DNA of 64,000 nt from Ferrimonas sp. YFM (GCF_030296015.1 NZ_AP027368.1:2046001-2110000); one strand, 5' to 3'. Counted from the first letter of the stretch, positions 46,512 to 57,251 are shown. The notes: generated by a model from the sequence alone, not told the origin. Program-made: numbers and translations.

Positions 46512-47480
46512 TTATTTGGTGGCAACCAGTATGGCGCGTCTTGGCGCAGGGTGCCCCTCCACTGTCAGGGTGGGGTCCGTTGGATCGAGGTAGTCCTCCA
46601 GTGACTGGTGGGTCATCCATTCGGTGCGCCGCTGTTCACCTAGCTCGGTGTCGCTTTCATCCACGATGCGTACGTCCCTAAAATCGCACTTTTCCAGCCA
46701 CAATTTCAAGGCCTTGGAGGAGGGGATGAACCAGCAGTTGTTCATCTTGCCATAGCGGCCGGGAGGAACCAGGACAGTATTTTCGTCCCCCTCTACGACC
46801 AGGGTTTCCAAAATCAGTTCCCCGCCTTTATTCAACTGGTTACGCAGTTGAATCAGATGGTCGATGGGGGAGGTGCGGTGATAGAGCACCCCCATGGAAA
46901 ACACGGTATCAAAAGCACGCAGCGGGGGAAGCTGCTGGATCCCCAGGGGCAACAGGTGAATGTTGTCCGGATCGCCGGCGATGCGTTTGACCGCGGAGAA
47001 CTGCGCCAGGAACAGGTCTGAAGGGTCGATGCCCACCACCAGTTCGGCGTCTTCACCCAGCATGCGCCACATGTGATAGCCACTGCCACAGCCAACGTCC
47101 AGTACGGTGCGCCCTTTCAGCGGGCTGATGTGAGGCAGCAGCCGATCCCACTTCCAGTCACTGCGCCATTCGGTGTCGATGTGAATGCCGTGCAGAAAGT
47201 AGGGGCCTTTACGCCAGGGGTGGAGGAACTTGAGCAGGTTGCCTATCTTGGCCTTCTGGCCCTCATCCAGCTGGTCACCACTGCCGAATTTCACCTGGTT
47301 TTTGATGTCACTGACGTCCAGCTCGACGCTGGGCATCTTCGCCACCACCTTTTCCCACTTGGGAAAATCGCCGTGGGCGTGCAGCTTGCGCCACTGGCTC
47401 AGTTGGGTGGGGCAGGACTCCAGCCAGTGGCTGAGTTTGGAGTCGGCGATGCGCTGATAAAACTGTTTGAACTCGATCAT
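46512..47480 (-). CDS. cmoB: tRNA U34 carboxymethyltransferase CmoB
   Basis: The protein has 322 residues. CmoB uses carboxy-SAM to turn 5-hydroxyuridine 34 into cmo5U in tRNA. The SAM pocket is [20 protein letters not shown], preceded by [20 protein letters not shown] and followed by [16 protein letters not shown], all typical of CmoB. The start overlaps cmoA by 4 bases, as expected since CmoA makes the cofactor CmoB uses. Confidence 0.96.
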   Translation of the reverse strand: MIEFKQFYQRIADSKLSHWLESCPTQLSQWRKLHAHGDFPKWEKVVAKMPSVELDVSDIKNQVKFGSGDQLDEGQKAKIGNLLKFLHPWRKGPYFLHGIHIDTEWRSDWKWDRLLPHISPLKGRTVLDVGCGSGYHMWRMLGEDAELVVGIDPSDLFLAQFSAVKRIAGDPDNIHLLPLGIQQLPPLRAFDTVFSMGVLYHRTSPIDHLIQLRNQLNKGGELILETLVVEGDENTVLVPPGRYGKMNNCWFIPSSKALKLWLEKCDFRDVRIVDESDTELGEQRRTEWMTHQSLEDYLDPTDPTLTVEGHPAPRRAILVATK

Positions 47481-48205
47481 TTGATGGCCATCAGGGAAGC
47501 AAAGTTAAGGTGTTGGAACCAGCTGCTGTACTCACTGAAACCGGCGTCACTGAAGCGCTGGTAGTGCTGCAGCTTGCTGTCCGGTTTCATGACGTTCTCC
47601 AGTGCGGTGCGCTTCTGACTGATCTCCAGTTCGCTGTAGCCGTTGGCCCGTTTGAAGTCCAGGTGCATCTCATCCAGCAACTGATGCACCCTGTCACCCT
47701 CGAATCGCAGCTTTTCCGACACCACCACCACACCGCCGGGTACCAGGCCCCGGTAGATCTTAGCCATCAGATCGGCCCTGTCCTGGGGGGGCAGGAACTG
47801 CAGGGTAAAGTTAAGCACCACCATTGAGGCATTCTCAATGTCGATGTCGCGAATGTCGGCGCACACCAGCTCCACCGGCGTGGGGCTGACAAAGGCGTTC
47901 AGGTGCTCTGCGGCGCGCTTGATCATCGCCTCTGAGTTGTCTACGGCCACCAGGGTGCAGCCGCGGTCGTCCAACTGGCGCCGCATGGAGAGGGTGGCGG
48001 CGCCCAGGGAGCAGCCCAGGTCATAGATGCGGGTGCCGGGCTGGGCAACACGGGCACAGAGGTTGCCGATGCCATCGACTATTTGGGCGTAGCCGGGGAC
48101 CGAGCGGGAGATCATGTCAGGAAAGACCGACGCCACCTGCTCGTTAAAACTGAAATCCGGTATATTTTGCTGAGGTTTGGCAAAAATTTTATCGTGATGT
48201 GTCAT
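47477..48205 (-). CDS. cmoA: Carboxy-SAM synthase CmoA
   Basis: The protein is 242 residues from ATG 48205 ([13 protein letters not shown], the typical CmoA opening); a longer frame adds 41 residues with no family character. Marks include [20 protein letters not shown], the SAM loop [31 protein letters not shown] and [12 protein letters not shown]. CmoA makes carboxy-S-adenosylmethionine from SAM and prephenate. It heads the minus-strand run that goes on into cmoB and the protease gene. Confidence 0.96.
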   Translation of the reverse strand: MTHHDKIFAKPQQNIPDFSFNEQVASVFPDMISRSVPGYAQIVDGIGNLCARVAQPGTRIYDLGCSLGAATLSMRRQLDDRGCTLVAVDNSEAMIKRAAEHLNAFVSPTPVELVCADIRDIDIENASMVVLNFTLQFLPPQDRADLMAKIYRGLVPGGVVVVSEKLRFEGDRVHQLLDEMHLDFKRANGYSELEISQKRTALENVMKPDSKLQHYQRFSDAGFSEYSSWFQHLNFASLMAIK

Positions 48206-48378
48206 AGTGACAGGGCTCATTGGGTATAACCCGCCGATTGTAGTGCCGAGGCCTTTCTGCGGCAAGTTCAGTGGCTTTGAGGTGACGGGCTTGTCCAGTT
48301 TCTGTTCAGGTGACGCAGAACTGACCAACCGGAGGGCAGCTTCTCGCTGTCAGCCTTCTTATGACGGCAACTTTTCTT

Positions 48379-48384
48379 TATAAT
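48379..48384 (+). promoter_or_regulatory. -10 box of the aspS promoter
   Basis: A perfect TATAAT lies 85 bases before the aspS start, in the cmoA/aspS divergent spacer (48206-48468). The matching -35 is weak (TTCTTA, 17 bases upstream), so the exact promoter is only probable. Confidence 0.55.
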
Positions 48385-48468
48385 CCCGGTTTTGCCGAAT
48401 CAACCTTGTGACGGCCCGCCCCAGAGGCAAAGGCGCCGCACAACCAGCAACTTAGATAGGATCTGTCG

Positions 48469-50247
48469 ATGCGCAGCCATTATAGTGGACTCGTTACTGA
48501 AGCCCTGGTGGGCCAAGAAGTTACCCTGGTCGGTTGGGTTAACCGCCGCCGTGACCTGGGTGGGGTGATTTTCCTCGACCTTCGCGACCGCGAAGGCATT
48601 GTCCAGGTGGTGTACGATCCGGATCTGCCTGAGGTGTTCGAAACCGCTTCCAGCCTGCGTGGTGAGTTCTGTGTTCAGGTGAAAGGCCTGGTGCGTGCCC
48701 GTCCCGAGAGCCAGGTGAATGCCAACATGACCACGGGTGCCATCGAGGTACTGGGCAAAGAGCTGACTATCCTGAACAAGGCCGCGCCTCTGCCAATCGA
48801 CTTCAACACCGACGTCAGCGAAGAGCAGCGTCTGAAGTACCGTTACCTGGACCTGCGTCGTCCCGAGATGACCGAACGCATGCTGTTCCGCTCCAAGGTG
48901 ACCTCCGAAGTGCGTCGCTTCATGGATGATGCCGGTTTCCTGGATATCGAAACCCCCATCCTGACCAAGGCCACCCCTGAGGGTGCCCGCGACTACCTGG
49001 TGCCCAGCCGTACCCACAAGGGTGAGTTCTTCGCACTGCCTCAGTCTCCGCAGATCTTCAAGCAGCTGCTGATGATGTCCGGCATGGACAAGTACTACCA
49101 GATCGTTAAGTGCTTCCGCGACGAGGATCTGCGTGCCGACCGTCAGCCTGAGTTCACTCAGATCGATATCGAAACCTCCTTCATGAGCGCCGAGCAGGTG
49201 ATGGCGACCACAGAGTCGATGATCCGCACCCTGTTCAAGAAGATGATGGACGTGGACCTGCCTGAGTTCCCACACATGAGCTACGCCGAGGCGATGCAGC
49301 GTTACGGCTCCGACAAGCCTGACCTGCGTAACCCGCTGGAGCTGGTTGACGTGGCGGACCTGCTCAGCGAAGTGGAGTTCAAGGTATTCAACGGCCCGGC
49401 CAATGATCCCGAAGGCCGTGTGGCCACTCTGCGCATCCCTGGTGGCGCCTCCCTGTCCCGTAAGCAGATCGACGACTACACCAAGTTCGTTGGCATTTAC
49501 GGCGCCAAGGGTCTGGCCTGGGTCAAGGTCAACGAAGCAGGCAAGGGCATCGAGGGCGTTCAATCCCCGGTAGCCAAGTTCCTCACCGACGAGATCATCA
49601 ACGCCATCGTTGAGCGCAACGGTGCCGAAGCCGGCGACATCATCCTGTTTGGTGCCGACAGCTACTCCGTGGTCACCGACGCCATGGGCGCCCTGCGTCT
49701 GAAGGCCGGTGAAGATTTCGGCCTGACCAGCGATGACTGGAAACCGCTGTGGGTGGTGGACTTCCCCATGTTCGAGAAGGTGGATGGCCGCTTCCACGCG
49801 CTGCACCACCCCTTCACCGCGCCTCGTGACATGACCCCACAAGAGCTGGAAGCCAACCCCGCCACCGCACTGTCTGATGCTTATGACATGGTGCTGAACG
49901 GTGTCGAGCTCGGCGGTGGTTCCGTGCGTATCCACGATCAGGAGATGCAGGCGACTGCCTTCCGCATCCTGGGGATCAGCGATGAAGAGGCGGAGCAGAA
50001 GTTCGGCTTCCTGCTCGAAGCCCTGCGCTACGGTGCGCCACCACACGCCGGTCTGGCCTTCGGCCTGGACCGCCTGGTGATGCTGATGACCGGCGCGGCG
50101 TCCATCCGTGACGTGATGGCCTTCCCTAAGACCACCACCGCGGCCTGTCCGCTGACCAACGCCCCCAGCCCGGCCAACCCGGATGTGCTGGAGGAACTGG
50201 CCATCGACCTGGTGAAGCAGGAGAAAGGCGAAGACGACAACGCCTAA
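48469..50247 (+). CDS. aspS: Aspartate--tRNA ligase
   Basis: The protein has 592 residues, the bacterial AspRS length. An OB-fold anticodon domain ([23 protein letters not shown]) is followed by the class II core: motif 2 [20 protein letters not shown] and the [11 protein letters not shown] stretch. The bacterial-specific GAD insertion comes next, then motif 3 [15 protein letters not shown]. It charges tRNA-Asp. A terminator follows, separating it from yebC. Confidence 0.97.
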   Translation: MRSHYSGLVTEALVGQEVTLVGWVNRRRDLGGVIFLDLRDREGIVQVVYDPDLPEVFETASSLRGEFCVQVKGLVRARPESQVNANMTTGAIEVLGKELTILNKAAPLPIDFNTDVSEEQRLKYRYLDLRRPEMTERMLFRSKVTSEVRRFMDDAGFLDIETPILTKATPEGARDYLVPSRTHKGEFFALPQSPQIFKQLLMMSGMDKYYQIVKCFRDEDLRADRQPEFTQIDIETSFMSAEQVMATTESMIRTLFKKMMDVDLPEFPHMSYAEAMQRYGSDKPDLRNPLELVDVADLLSEVEFKVFNGPANDPEGRVATLRIPGGASLSRKQIDDYTKFVGIYGAKGLAWVKVNEAGKGIEGVQSPVAKFLTDEIINAIVERNGAEAGDIILFGADSYSVVTDAMGALRLKAGEDFGLTSDDWKPLWVVDFPMFEKVDGRFHALHHPFTAPRDMTPQELEANPATALSDAYDMVLNGVELGGGSVRIHDQEMQATAFRILGISDEEAEQKFGFLLEALRYGAPPHAGLAFGLDRLVMLMTGAASIRDVMAFPKTTTAACPLTNAPSPANPDVLEELAIDLVKQEKGEDDNA

Positions 50248-50261
50248 TCGCCAAGATTGTC

Positions 50262-50290
50262 AAAGCTGCCTGCGGGCAGCTTTATTGTTT
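50262..50290 (+). terminator. Terminator after aspS
   Basis: AAAGCTGCC-TGCG-GGCAGCTTT followed by ATTGTTTT. A second small hairpin (AGACCCG / CGGGTCT, 50293-50314) follows in the yebC leader. Confidence 0.88.
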
Positions 50291-50329
50291 TAAGACCCGT
50301 TAGAGCGCGGGTCTGAAGGAGAAAGAGTT

Positions 50330-51076
50330 ATGGCAGGTCACAGTAAGTGGTCCAACATCAAACACCGCAAGGCGGCTCAGGATGCCAAACGCGGCAAGAT
50401 CTTCACCAAGCTGATTCGGGAGCTGACCGTTGCCTCCCGTGAAGGTGGATCCGATCCTGGTTCCAACCCTCGCCTGCGTGCTGCCATCGACAAGGCCCTG
50501 TCCAACAACATGACCCGCGATACCGTGGATCGCGCCGTGAAGCGTGGCTCCGGCGAGCTGGACGGTCAGGTGCTGGAAACCATCATCTACGAAGGTTACG
50601 GCCCAGGTGGTACGGCGGTGATGGTGGAAACCATGACCGACAACCGTAACCGCACCGTGTCCGGTGTGCGCAGCGCCTTTACCAAGGCGGGCGGTAACCT
50701 GGGCACCGACGGCTCTGTTTCCTACCTGTTTGAGAAGAAAGGGGTGATCTCCTACGCCGAGGGCACCGACGAAGAGCAGGTGATGGATGTGGCTCTGGAG
50801 TCCGGCGCCGACGACGTGGAGACCAATGAGGACGGCAGCATCGATGTCTACACCACCCCGGAAGAGTTCGGTGCGGTGAAAGACGCCCTGGATGCGGCGG
50901 GTCTGGAATCGGTCAACGCCGAAGTGACTCAGATCCCCTCCACCAAGGCGGAGCTGGATGCCGCCACCGCGCCCAAGTTCATGCGCCTGATTGATACCCT
51001 GGAGGATCACGACGACGTTCAGGAGGTGTACCACAACGCCGACATCGCCGACGAGATCATGGAGCAGTTGGGCTGA
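50330..51076 (+). CDS. yebC: YebC/PmpR-family protein
   Basis: The 248-residue protein opens with the invariant [22 protein letters not shown] and continues [20 protein letters not shown]. Long annotated as a transcription regulator, the family has more recently been tied to relief of ribosome stalling at proline-rich stretches. It heads yebC-ruvC-ruvA-ruvB, a common gammaproteobacterial order. The ribosome site GGAG lies about 9 bases ahead of ATG. Confidence 0.95.
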   Translation: MAGHSKWSNIKHRKAAQDAKRGKIFTKLIRELTVASREGGSDPGSNPRLRAAIDKALSNNMTRDTVDRAVKRGSGELDGQVLETIIYEGYGPGGTAVMVETMTDNRNRTVSGVRSAFTKAGGNLGTDGSVSYLFEKKGVISYAEGTDEEQVMDVALESGADDVETNEDGSIDVYTTPEEFGAVKDALDAAGLESVNAEVTQIPSTKAELDAATAPKFMRLIDTLEDHDDVQEVYHNADIADEIMEQLG

Positions 51077-51077
51077 T

Positions 51078-51599
51078 ATGACCATTATCCTGGGCATCGA
51101 CCCGGGCTCCCGCCTGACCGGTTACGGAGTGATCCGTAAAGTGGGTCGACAGCACACCTACCTGGGGAGCGGCTGCATCCGCACCCCGGACGGGGAGTTG
51201 CCGGCGCGACTCAAGGTGGTGTACGACGGCGTCAGCGAATTGATTCGTCAGTTTCAGCCGGATGAGTTCGCCATCGAGCGGGTGTTTATGGCCCGTAACG
51301 CCGATTCGGCCCTGAAACTGGGCCAGGCGCGGGGCGTAGCAGTGGTGGCCGCCGCCAATGCCGGCTTGCCGGTGTTTGAATACAGCCCCACAGAGATCAA
51401 GAAGGCGGTGGTGGGCACCGGCGGCGCCGACAAGAGTCAGGTGCAGCATATGGTCAAGAGCATCCTCAAGCTGCCGGCCACGCCACAGGCGGACGCGGCG
51501 GATGCGTTGGCCATTGCCCTTTGCCACAGCCATACCCGTGAGAGTATGGTAGCCATGGCAGGCAAGGTGACTGCGCGGGTGCGCGGTCGATTACGATGA
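51078..51599 (+). CDS. ruvC: Holliday-junction resolvase RuvC
   Basis: The 173-residue nuclease starts at ATG 51078, one base after the yebC stop. Four acidic active-site residues are visible in order: Asp in [10 protein letters not shown], Glu in [11 protein letters not shown], and two Asp in [11 protein letters not shown]. It cuts Holliday junctions bound by RuvAB. A longer frame starting inside yebC is not credible. No clear LexA box was seen ahead of yebC. Confidence 0.97.
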   Translation: MTIILGIDPGSRLTGYGVIRKVGRQHTYLGSGCIRTPDGELPARLKVVYDGVSELIRQFQPDEFAIERVFMARNADSALKLGQARGVAVVAAANAGLPVFEYSPTEIKKAVVGTGGADKSQVQHMVKSILKLPATPQADAADALAIALCHSHTRESMVAMAGKVTARVRGRLR

Positions 51600-51609
51600 G
51601 AACGAGAAC

Positions 51610-52233
51610 GTGATTGGACGATTACAGGGAACCCTGATAGAGAAGCAGGCACCAGAGGTGCTGATCGACTGTGGTGGCGTGGGCTATGAAGTCCAGCTGC
51701 CCATGACCAGTTTTTACCAGCTGCCCGACGTAGGCCAGCCCTGCACCCTGGTGACCCACTTTGTGGTGAGAGAAGACGCCCAACTGCTGTATGGCTTTGC
51801 CTCTCGCTCGGAGCGGGCTCTGTTCCGCGAGCTGATAAAGACCAACGGCATCGGTCCCAAGATGGCCCTGGCGATCCTCTCCGGCATGTCCGCCGAGCAG
51901 TTCGTGGCCGCAGTGCAGCGGGAAGACATCACCGGCATCACCAAGGTCCCCGGCGTGGGTAAGAAGACCGCCGAGCGCCTGGTGGTGGAGATGCGTGATC
52001 GCATGAAAGGGTTTGCCGCCAGCCTGGCCACCCCCAATGCGGATGCCTTCGCCCTGGACAACCAGATTGAGAACACCTTCATCACCGCGCCGGATGCGGC
52101 GGAGGACGCCATCGCGGCTCTGGAAGCCCTGGGATACAAGGCGACCGTGGCCAAGAAGGCGGTGGAGAAGGTGCGCTCACCGGGCGCCAGCTCTGAGCAG
52201 CTGATCAAAGACGCCCTCAAGGCGATGATGTAG
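51610..52233 (+). CDS. ruvA: Holliday-junction DNA helicase subunit RuvA
   Basis: The 207-residue protein starts at GTG 51610. The OB-fold domain ([20 protein letters not shown]) is followed by helix-hairpin-helix parts ([31 protein letters not shown]) and the C-terminal RuvB-contact domain. RuvA binds the four-way junction and loads RuvB. Confidence 0.97.
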   Translation: MIGRLQGTLIEKQAPEVLIDCGGVGYEVQLPMTSFYQLPDVGQPCTLVTHFVVREDAQLLYGFASRSERALFRELIKTNGIGPKMALAILSGMSAEQFVAAVQREDITGITKVPGVGKKTAERLVVEMRDRMKGFAASLATPNADAFALDNQIENTFITAPDAAEDAIAALEALGYKATVAKKAVEKVRSPGASSEQLIKDALKAMM

Positions 52234-52242
52234 GAGTAACGG

Positions 52243-53250
52243 ATGATTGAAGCGGATCGCCTGATAGCCCCTCAGGAGCAGTCCAGTGAGGAGTCGGTCA
52301 TCGACCGGGCCATGCGCCCCAAGAAGCTGACCGACTACACCGGTCAGAAAGAGGCGTGCAGCCAGCTGGAGATCTTCATTGCGGCCGCCCGTAACCGGGG
52401 GGAGGCACTGGATCACACCCTGATCTTCGGCCCTCCCGGTCTGGGGAAGACCACCCTGGCCAACATCATCGCCAACGAGATGGATGCGGACATCAAATCC
52501 ACCTCTGGGCCTGTGCTGGAGAAAGCCGGCGATCTGGCGGCGATGCTCACCAATCTGGAAGCCAACGATGTGCTGTTCATCGATGAGATCCATCGCCTGA
52601 GCCCTGCGGTGGAGGAGATCCTCTACTCTGCCATGGAGGACTACCAGCTGGACATCATGATTGGTGAAGGTCCGGCGGCCCGCTCCATCAAGCTGGATCT
52701 GCCTCCCTTTACCCTGATTGGCGCCACCACCCGGGCCGGGGCATTGACCTCGCCGCTGCGGGCCCGATTCGGCATTCCGCTGCGCCTGGAGTTCTACAAC
52801 ACCGCGGATCTCACCAGCATCGTCAGCCGCAGTGCCCAGGTGCTGAATCTGGAGATCGATGGTGAAGGGGCGGTCGAAGTGGCGCGCCGAAGCCGCGGTA
52901 CCCCACGTATCGCCAACCGCCTGCTGCGCCGGGTGCGTGACTTTGCCGAGGTGAAGTTTGATGGTCGCATCGACAAGAGCGTGGCCGGAGAAGCCCTGGG
53001 GGTGCTGGATGTGGACAGTGAAGGCTTCGATTTCCTCGACCGCAAACTGCTGCTGACCATCATCGAGAAGTTCGGTGGTGGCCCCGTGGGCCTGGACAAC
53101 CTGGCTGCCGCAATCGGCGAGGAGAAGGAGACCATCGAGGATGTGATTGAGCCCTTCCTGATTCAGCAGGGCTACATTCAGCGCACCCACCGGGGCCGGG
53201 TGGCCACGGACAAGACCTTCCTGCATTTTGGCCTGGCCAAAGAGGGCTGA
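52243..53250 (+). CDS. ruvB: Holliday-junction DNA helicase subunit RuvB
   Basis: The 335-residue AAA+ motor has Walker [16 protein letters not shown] at about 64-78, Walker [10 protein letters not shown], the sensor [18 protein letters not shown], and a C-terminal winged helix ([24 protein letters not shown]). It drives branch migration together with RuvA. The ribosome site TAGGAG precedes ATG. A strong terminator follows the stop. Confidence 0.97.
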   Translation: MIEADRLIAPQEQSSEESVIDRAMRPKKLTDYTGQKEACSQLEIFIAAARNRGEALDHTLIFGPPGLGKTTLANIIANEMDADIKSTSGPVLEKAGDLAAMLTNLEANDVLFIDEIHRLSPAVEEILYSAMEDYQLDIMIGEGPAARSIKLDLPPFTLIGATTRAGALTSPLRARFGIPLRLEFYNTADLTSIVSRSAQVLNLEIDGEGAVEVARRSRGTPRIANRLLRRVRDFAEVKFDGRIDKSVAGEALGVLDVDSEGFDFLDRKLLLTIIEKFGGGPVGLDNLAAAIGEEKETIEDVIEPFLIQQGYIQRTHRGRVATDKTFLHFGLAKEG

Positions 53251-53270
53251 ACCGAAACAAAGTTGGAAAT

Positions 53271-53302
53271 AAAACGGTCTGTTCTAGCAGACCGTTTTTT
53301 TA
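53271..53302 (+). terminator. Terminator after ruvB
   Basis: AAAACGGTCTG-TTCTAG-CAGACCGTTTT followed by TTTA: an 11-bp stem with a T run. Confidence 0.9.
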
Positions 53303-53312
53303 GGGATACAAA

Positions 53313-53831
53313 ATGAAGTGGATCAAACAGGGCGCGCAGCTGGTCGTGGTGTTGCTGGCGGCCCTCTGGCTCGGTGGCTGGGTACGGGGCATGATGATGA
53401 GCCCGGCCCACGGCAGCGTGCCCGGTGCCCCCTTGCCGGTGCTGACTCAGGTGCACAGCGACTGGTTTTTAAGTGGTGACTTTGCCCCCCCGGTTGGCGC
53501 TGGCAACCGCCTGGTTTATCTGTTCGCCCCCTGGTGTACCATATGTAAGCTGACCTTTCCCCACCTAGAGCAGTGGCAGCAGCAGGGCAGGGCGGTCACT
53601 CCTGTGGCCCTGAGTTATCAGAGTACCCAGGAGGTGACCGACTTCCTAGAGAGCTTTAGCGGAACCCCTGAGCAGGTATTGATGGGCAATCGCGCCCTTG
53701 CCCAGCAGCTGGATGTGCTGGCCTTTCCCACCTATCTGATCGTCGACGAACAGGGACAGATCCTCTCCAGCCGGGTGGGGTACCTGCCCGAATGGATGCT
53801 GGGGCTCTATCTGGATTACTACGGCATCTGA
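53313..53831 (+). CDS. Thioredoxin-like TlpA/DsbE-type disulfide reductase
   Basis: The 172-residue protein has one N-terminal membrane anchor (LVVVLLAALWLGGWV) and a thioredoxin fold facing the periplasm, with active site W-C-T-I-C in FAPWCTICKLTFPHLEQW and the cis-Pro in FPTYLIVDEQGQI. It likely reduces periplasmic disulfides, for example in cytochrome c assembly or metal resistance. It stands alone after the ruv terminator. The substrate is unknown. Confidence 0.88.
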   Translation: MKWIKQGAQLVVVLLAALWLGGWVRGMMMSPAHGSVPGAPLPVLTQVHSDWFLSGDFAPPVGAGNRLVYLFAPWCTICKLTFPHLEQWQQQGRAVTPVALSYQSTQEVTDFLESFSGTPEQVLMGNRALAQQLDVLAFPTYLIVDEQGQILSSRVGYLPEWMLGLYLDYYGI

Positions 53832-53925
53832 GTTTCCTTCTCCCTGCTATACTAGGTTTGCAGTTACAAAACAGGATGTTGTGACGTTAATCGTCGAACC
53901 AGTGCTCTTAGGGAAAGGATCTGGT

Positions 53926-54996
53926 ATGGCAAGAGTACAAGGAGACGCCCCCAGGCCCGAGTGGCTTAGGGCCTTGCTGTCCAAGGTAGGAGAGGAGGAG
54001 CACTCCCCCTTCTGGAAGACCCAGTACAATGGTGTTGTCAAAACCCGGGCCAGGGATCGGGCCATCAAGGTGCTGATGGCCGTGGGTCTGCTGACCTTTA
54101 TTCCCCTTGGGCTGATGAACCTGAGCGGAGATGCGCCGGTTCTCGGGAGCCTGTTGCTGCTATATGGTGTTTTACTCACCATTGAGTGCAAAACGGTGCT
54201 GGTTCATGGCAAAGGGGTGTTCGGCTATCTGGTTATGGGGCTGCTTCTGGCCTGTGTTGCCATCAGCTCTGTGTGGGTGAAGGGGGCGCTGGCTTCCTAT
54301 TGGATGTTTCCCGTTGTCACGGCTTTGGTGTTTTTTGCTCCGCCGAAGGTGTCTGCTGCCAGTAATCTGCTGATCATTGTTGGGGTGCTGTTCGCTTCTT
54401 TGCAAAGTATGGAGCCAAAGCTGGCGGTGAGGATGGTGGCGGCATTGTTCATTGTCGCTGGTGTCGCGCATTTTGTTATGACCGCCATACTCAGGTTGCA
54501 CGCCCAATTGGTGCAGTTGTCCACCCACGACTCTTTGACCCAGGCACTGAATCGCAGTCAACTGGACGATCACCTGACGCACAGCCTTAGACGAGACACT
54601 GAGCGTCCCGCCTCCATTGCGCTTCTGGATATTGATAACTTCAAAAACATCAATGACACCTATGGTCACGACGTGGGTGACAAGGTGATCACCCAGGTGG
54701 TCGAGTGCATCAACACCCACACCAGGAAGCATGACCTGCTGTTCCGCGTCGGCGGAGATGAGTTCCTGATTCTGTTTAATGACACCCAGCCCACTGAGGC
54801 GGTGAGGGTGGCCGACAAGCTTCGGCTGGCCATTCAGTCTTTGACCTTGGGGCCGGGGCTGTCCGTCTCGGTCAGCATTGGCCTGAAGGGGGCCAAGGGG
54901 GCCCTCGAGCCGCGGCAGTGGATCAGGCAGGCCGACCGGGCCCTGTATCGAGCCAAGAAGGCTGGCAGAAACCAGGCGGTGTTGGCGGATTCTTAA
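53926..54996 (+). CDS. Membrane diguanylate cyclase (GGDEF)
   Basis: From ATG 53926 (AAAGGA 6 bases upstream) the protein is about 356 residues. About six helices fill residues 45-190. The GGDEF domain follows, with DSLTQALNRSQLDDHL, DIDNFKNINDTYGHDVGDKV and an intact R-V-G-G-D-E-F site. The inhibitory I-site RxxD is present as R-K-H-D five residues before. It should make cyclic-di-GMP with product inhibition. The membrane part is not a family I recognise. Confidence 0.92.
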   Translation: MARVQGDAPRPEWLRALLSKVGEEEHSPFWKTQYNGVVKTRARDRAIKVLMAVGLLTFIPLGLMNLSGDAPVLGSLLLLYGVLLTIECKTVLVHGKGVFGYLVMGLLLACVAISSVWVKGALASYWMFPVVTALVFFAPPKVSAASNLLIIVGVLFASLQSMEPKLAVRMVAALFIVAGVAHFVMTAILRLHAQLVQLSTHDSLTQALNRSQLDDHLTHSLRRDTERPASIALLDIDNFKNINDTYGHDVGDKVITQVVECINTHTRKHDLLFRVGGDEFLILFNDTQPTEAVRVADKLRLAIQSLTLGPGLSVSVSIGLKGAKGALEPRQWIRQADRALYRAKKAGRNQAVLADS

Positions 54997-55011
54997 AGGG
55001 GAGGGCGCCGG

Positions 55012-55836
55012 TTAGAACTCGTAGTGGAGCATCAGCGACGGGCCCTCGTAATTGAACTGCACATCGATGTCAGAGAAGCGTCTCTTCTCCTCCACGTCCA
55101 GTTCGTAGTTCTGCCAGGCCAGCCCGAGGGCCAGATTGGGCAACAGGTACCAGGCGGCCTGCAACCGCCAGTCCAGAAGCCGGCCATCCACGTCATCCAG
55201 GGACACTTTGAGGTATTGGGTGTGGAAGGAGATCAGCCAGTTCTCCGCCGGTTGCCAGCCGAAAATGAGGCCGATGTCCGGAAGAGGGGCGGTGATGTCC
55301 CCAATAGCCCGCTCAGTTACCTCCATCTCATTGCCCCCTTCACCCACCAGGGTCAGGTCGCCAGACAGCACTGCGTGGACATCCATGATGTGTACCCCCA
55401 GGGTGCTGAGCAGGGCGTAGTTGTCGCCCAGTATCAGGGTGCGGCCATACACCAGTTGATAGATGTCCACATCCAGTTCCGATCTTAAGTTGGCGCCTGC
55501 CTCAACCTGATAGCTATTCCCTTCCCAGTCGAATTCGAAGCTTTTCGTCAGAGAGCGGCTTTGGGCATTGCGGTGCAGCGTCAGGTAGTTTAACGACAGC
55601 ATATTCTTTTCATCGAAGCGGTAGGTCAGCTCCACAAAGGGGCTGAACTTGGACTCATCCAGTGCCAGATCAGACTCGAAATCGATCCGTATGGGGTTGT
55701 CCCCTATGACGGTTCTGGCGCCGAAACTGGAGTCTACATCGGCCCAGAACCCGCCGACGCGCAGACTGAATCCGCTGTCGAAAGGGCGGGCAAAGACCGA
55801 CGGGGTAAGCAAGAGCAGCAATGGAAGGTATCTCAT
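55012..55836 (-). CDS. Outer-membrane beta-barrel protein, unknown role
   Basis: The 274-residue protein has a signal peptide (MRYLPLLLLLTPSVFA) and a mature part made of alternating strands ending in aromatic F (LMLHYEF), the outer-membrane assembly signature. Examples are FSPFVELTYRF, MLSLNYLTLH, IGLIFGW and WLISFHTQYLKV. About 10-12 strands would fit. No porin family is evident. It is convergent with the GGDEF gene at 53926. Confidence 0.75.
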   Translation of the reverse strand: MRYLPLLLLLTPSVFARPFDSGFSLRVGGFWADVDSSFGARTVIGDNPIRIDFESDLALDESKFSPFVELTYRFDEKNMLSLNYLTLHRNAQSRSLTKSFEFDWEGNSYQVEAGANLRSELDVDIYQLVYGRTLILGDNYALLSTLGVHIMDVHAVLSGDLTLVGEGGNEMEVTERAIGDITAPLPDIGLIFGWQPAENWLISFHTQYLKVSLDDVDGRLLDWRLQAAWYLLPNLALGLAWQNYELDVEEKRRFSDIDVQFNYEGPSLMLHYEF

Positions 55837-55898
55837 TTTATTCCCAAAACTCAGTAGGTTGGTTTGAGCTTAGAACAGCGGCTAGGTTTCTGCGACCC

Positions 55899-56849
55899 TC
55901 AGACGGTGTGGCAGACCCGGTTGCGACCTCCGGCTTTGGCCTGGTAAAGGGCCCGGTCGGCTTTGCTGGTCAGAGAGCTGACGCTGTCGCTGTCGGTAAA
56001 GGAGGCCACGCCGAAACTGATGCTCAGTTTGCGGCCTGTTTCGAACTGGTGGGACTCCACCTCTTGTCGTATCCGTTCGGCCAGTTTGGTGGCTTGATTG
56101 AGCTCGGTTTGAGGGCAGATGATCAGGAACTCCTCGCCGCCCCAGCGCCCGGCGTAATCTGAGCTTCGCAGGCTGGACTGGATCAGCTCGGCGATGGTGA
56201 TCAGCACCCGGTCGCCCACCTGGTGCCCAAATTGATCATTGACCTCTTTAAACAGGTCGACGTCACCCAACAAGATGCACAGCGGTGTTTGATAGCGGCG
56301 GGCCCGGTCAATTTCAGTCTGGAAGGTGGCGTCCAGCTTCAGCCGGTTGGCAATGCCGGTGAGCGGGTCGATGTTGGCCTGCATCTCCAGGGCTTTCTTC
56401 AGTCGCCAAAGCTCGGTGACGTCGGTGGAGATGCCAACCAGCTCATTGATCTGGCCATTGTCCTCTCTCAGCGGATGCTTGGTCTCCAGGTAAACCGTCG
56501 GCTTGCCAAACTCCCGTTCGACGATCACCTCCTCCTGATTAGCCTCCCCCCCAAGGACCTTCCTGTCTATCGCCTTGAGCTGTTGCTGGGTCTCTATGGG
56601 AAAGTAGTGGCTGTCGCTGAAGTCGGGAATCTGGCTTTCGTCGATCTGAAACAGGTCGAGGCAGGGTTTGTTGGCGTAGGTGTAATGCTGATTGCGGTCT
56701 TTGGTGTAGATGTGGGCGCCGGCGTGGTCGAGGATCTGAGCAAGCCGCTTGCTGTGCAGACGGGCTTTATCGATCCGCTGTTGATAACGGAGCAGCTGAA
56801 TCGCCAAAAGGGCGATGGCCAGGGTAAGGAAAAGAACGAGGCCCGCCAT
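55899..56849 (-). CDS. PAS-GGDEF diguanylate cyclase
   Basis: The 316-residue protein has an N-terminal helix (VLFLTLAIALLAIQLL), a PAS domain at about 35-150 (ILDHAGAHIYTKDRNQHYTYANKP, LVGISTDVTELWRLKKAL) and a GGDEF domain with an intact G-G-E-E-F. The RxxD I-site is present as R-S-S-D. It should make cyclic-di-GMP in response to a PAS-sensed cue. It starts 6 bases after AGGAG and lies opposite in direction to the other cyclase at 53926. Confidence 0.93.
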   Translation of the reverse strand: MAGLVLFLTLAIALLAIQLLRYQQRIDKARLHSKRLAQILDHAGAHIYTKDRNQHYTYANKPCLDLFQIDESQIPDFSDSHYFPIETQQQLKAIDRKVLGGEANQEEVIVEREFGKPTVYLETKHPLREDNGQINELVGISTDVTELWRLKKALEMQANIDPLTGIANRLKLDATFQTEIDRARRYQTPLCILLGDVDLFKEVNDQFGHQVGDRVLITIAELIQSSLRSSDYAGRWGGEEFLIICPQTELNQATKLAERIRQEVESHQFETGRKLSISFGVASFTDSDSVSSLTSKADRALYQAKAGGRNRVCHTV

Positions 56850-56921
56850 CCAAGACTCCTGAGTGAAGACTTAGGATGATTGTCACTGAGTTATAAGGAA
56901 ATGTCCAATGTGTTATCGGAA

Positions 56922-56946
56922 TGAAAAAGGCGGCTGTTGCCGCCTT
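56922..56946 (-). terminator. Terminator after the DUF3012 gene
   Basis: On the minus strand AAGGCGGC-AACA-GCCGCCTT is followed by TTTC, just past the stop of the small lipoprotein. Confidence 0.85.
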
Positions 56947-56949
56947 CTG

Positions 56950-57108
56950 TCAGAATACGCAGTGCTTAGCGTAATCGGTCGCCTCGTTGGCGGTCCAGTC
57001 GCCCTTGGGCTTCTCTTCCATCTTCTTACACCAGGCTTCACTGCCCACTTCAGGGGAGCAGGCGGTCATCAGAGAAAGCAGCGCCAGGGCGGCAAAGATT
57101 TTTTTCAT
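56950..57108 (-). CDS. DUF3012 small lipoprotein
   Basis: This 52-residue lipoprotein was read directly from the minus strand. It starts at ATG 57108 (MKKIFAALALLSLMTAC) with a lipobox L-M-T-A-C. The mature part of about 36 residues has a core matching the DUF3012 family (GSEAWCKKMEEKPKGDWTA, then ATDYAKHCVF), including two conserved Cys that could form a disulfide. It has its own terminator and should sit in the envelope. No function is known for the family. Confidence 0.85.
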   Translation of the reverse strand: MKKIFAALALLSLMTACSPEVGSEAWCKKMEEKPKGDWTANEATDYAKHCVF

Positions 57109-57204
57109 GGTCAGTCCCAAACAGTTAACAATCGACAGGGCTACAGGTTAACCCGAAACGGCGGCACTCCGTTACCTTAAATGCCCGGGCTACAGGCAAT
57201 TGAA

Positions 57205-57230
57205 CAAAAAAGCGGCCCGAAGGCCGCTTT
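57205..57230 (-). terminator. Terminator after the multiheme cytochrome gene
   Basis: AAAGCGGCC-TTCG-GGCCGCTTT followed by TTTG on the minus strand, 22 bases beyond the cytochrome stop. Confidence 0.9.
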
Positions 57231-57251
57231 GCACACTACTTACAGGGAAAC

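Noticed and set aside
48400-50046. Minus-strand open frame of 548 codons opposite aspS
   Set aside because: aspS is certain on the other strand, and the antisense product is His/Gly/Val-rich with no motif.
50293-50314. AGACCCG / CGGGTCT hairpin in the yebC leader
   Set aside because: Short stem with no T tract, directly after the aspS terminator; not enough for a regulatory call.
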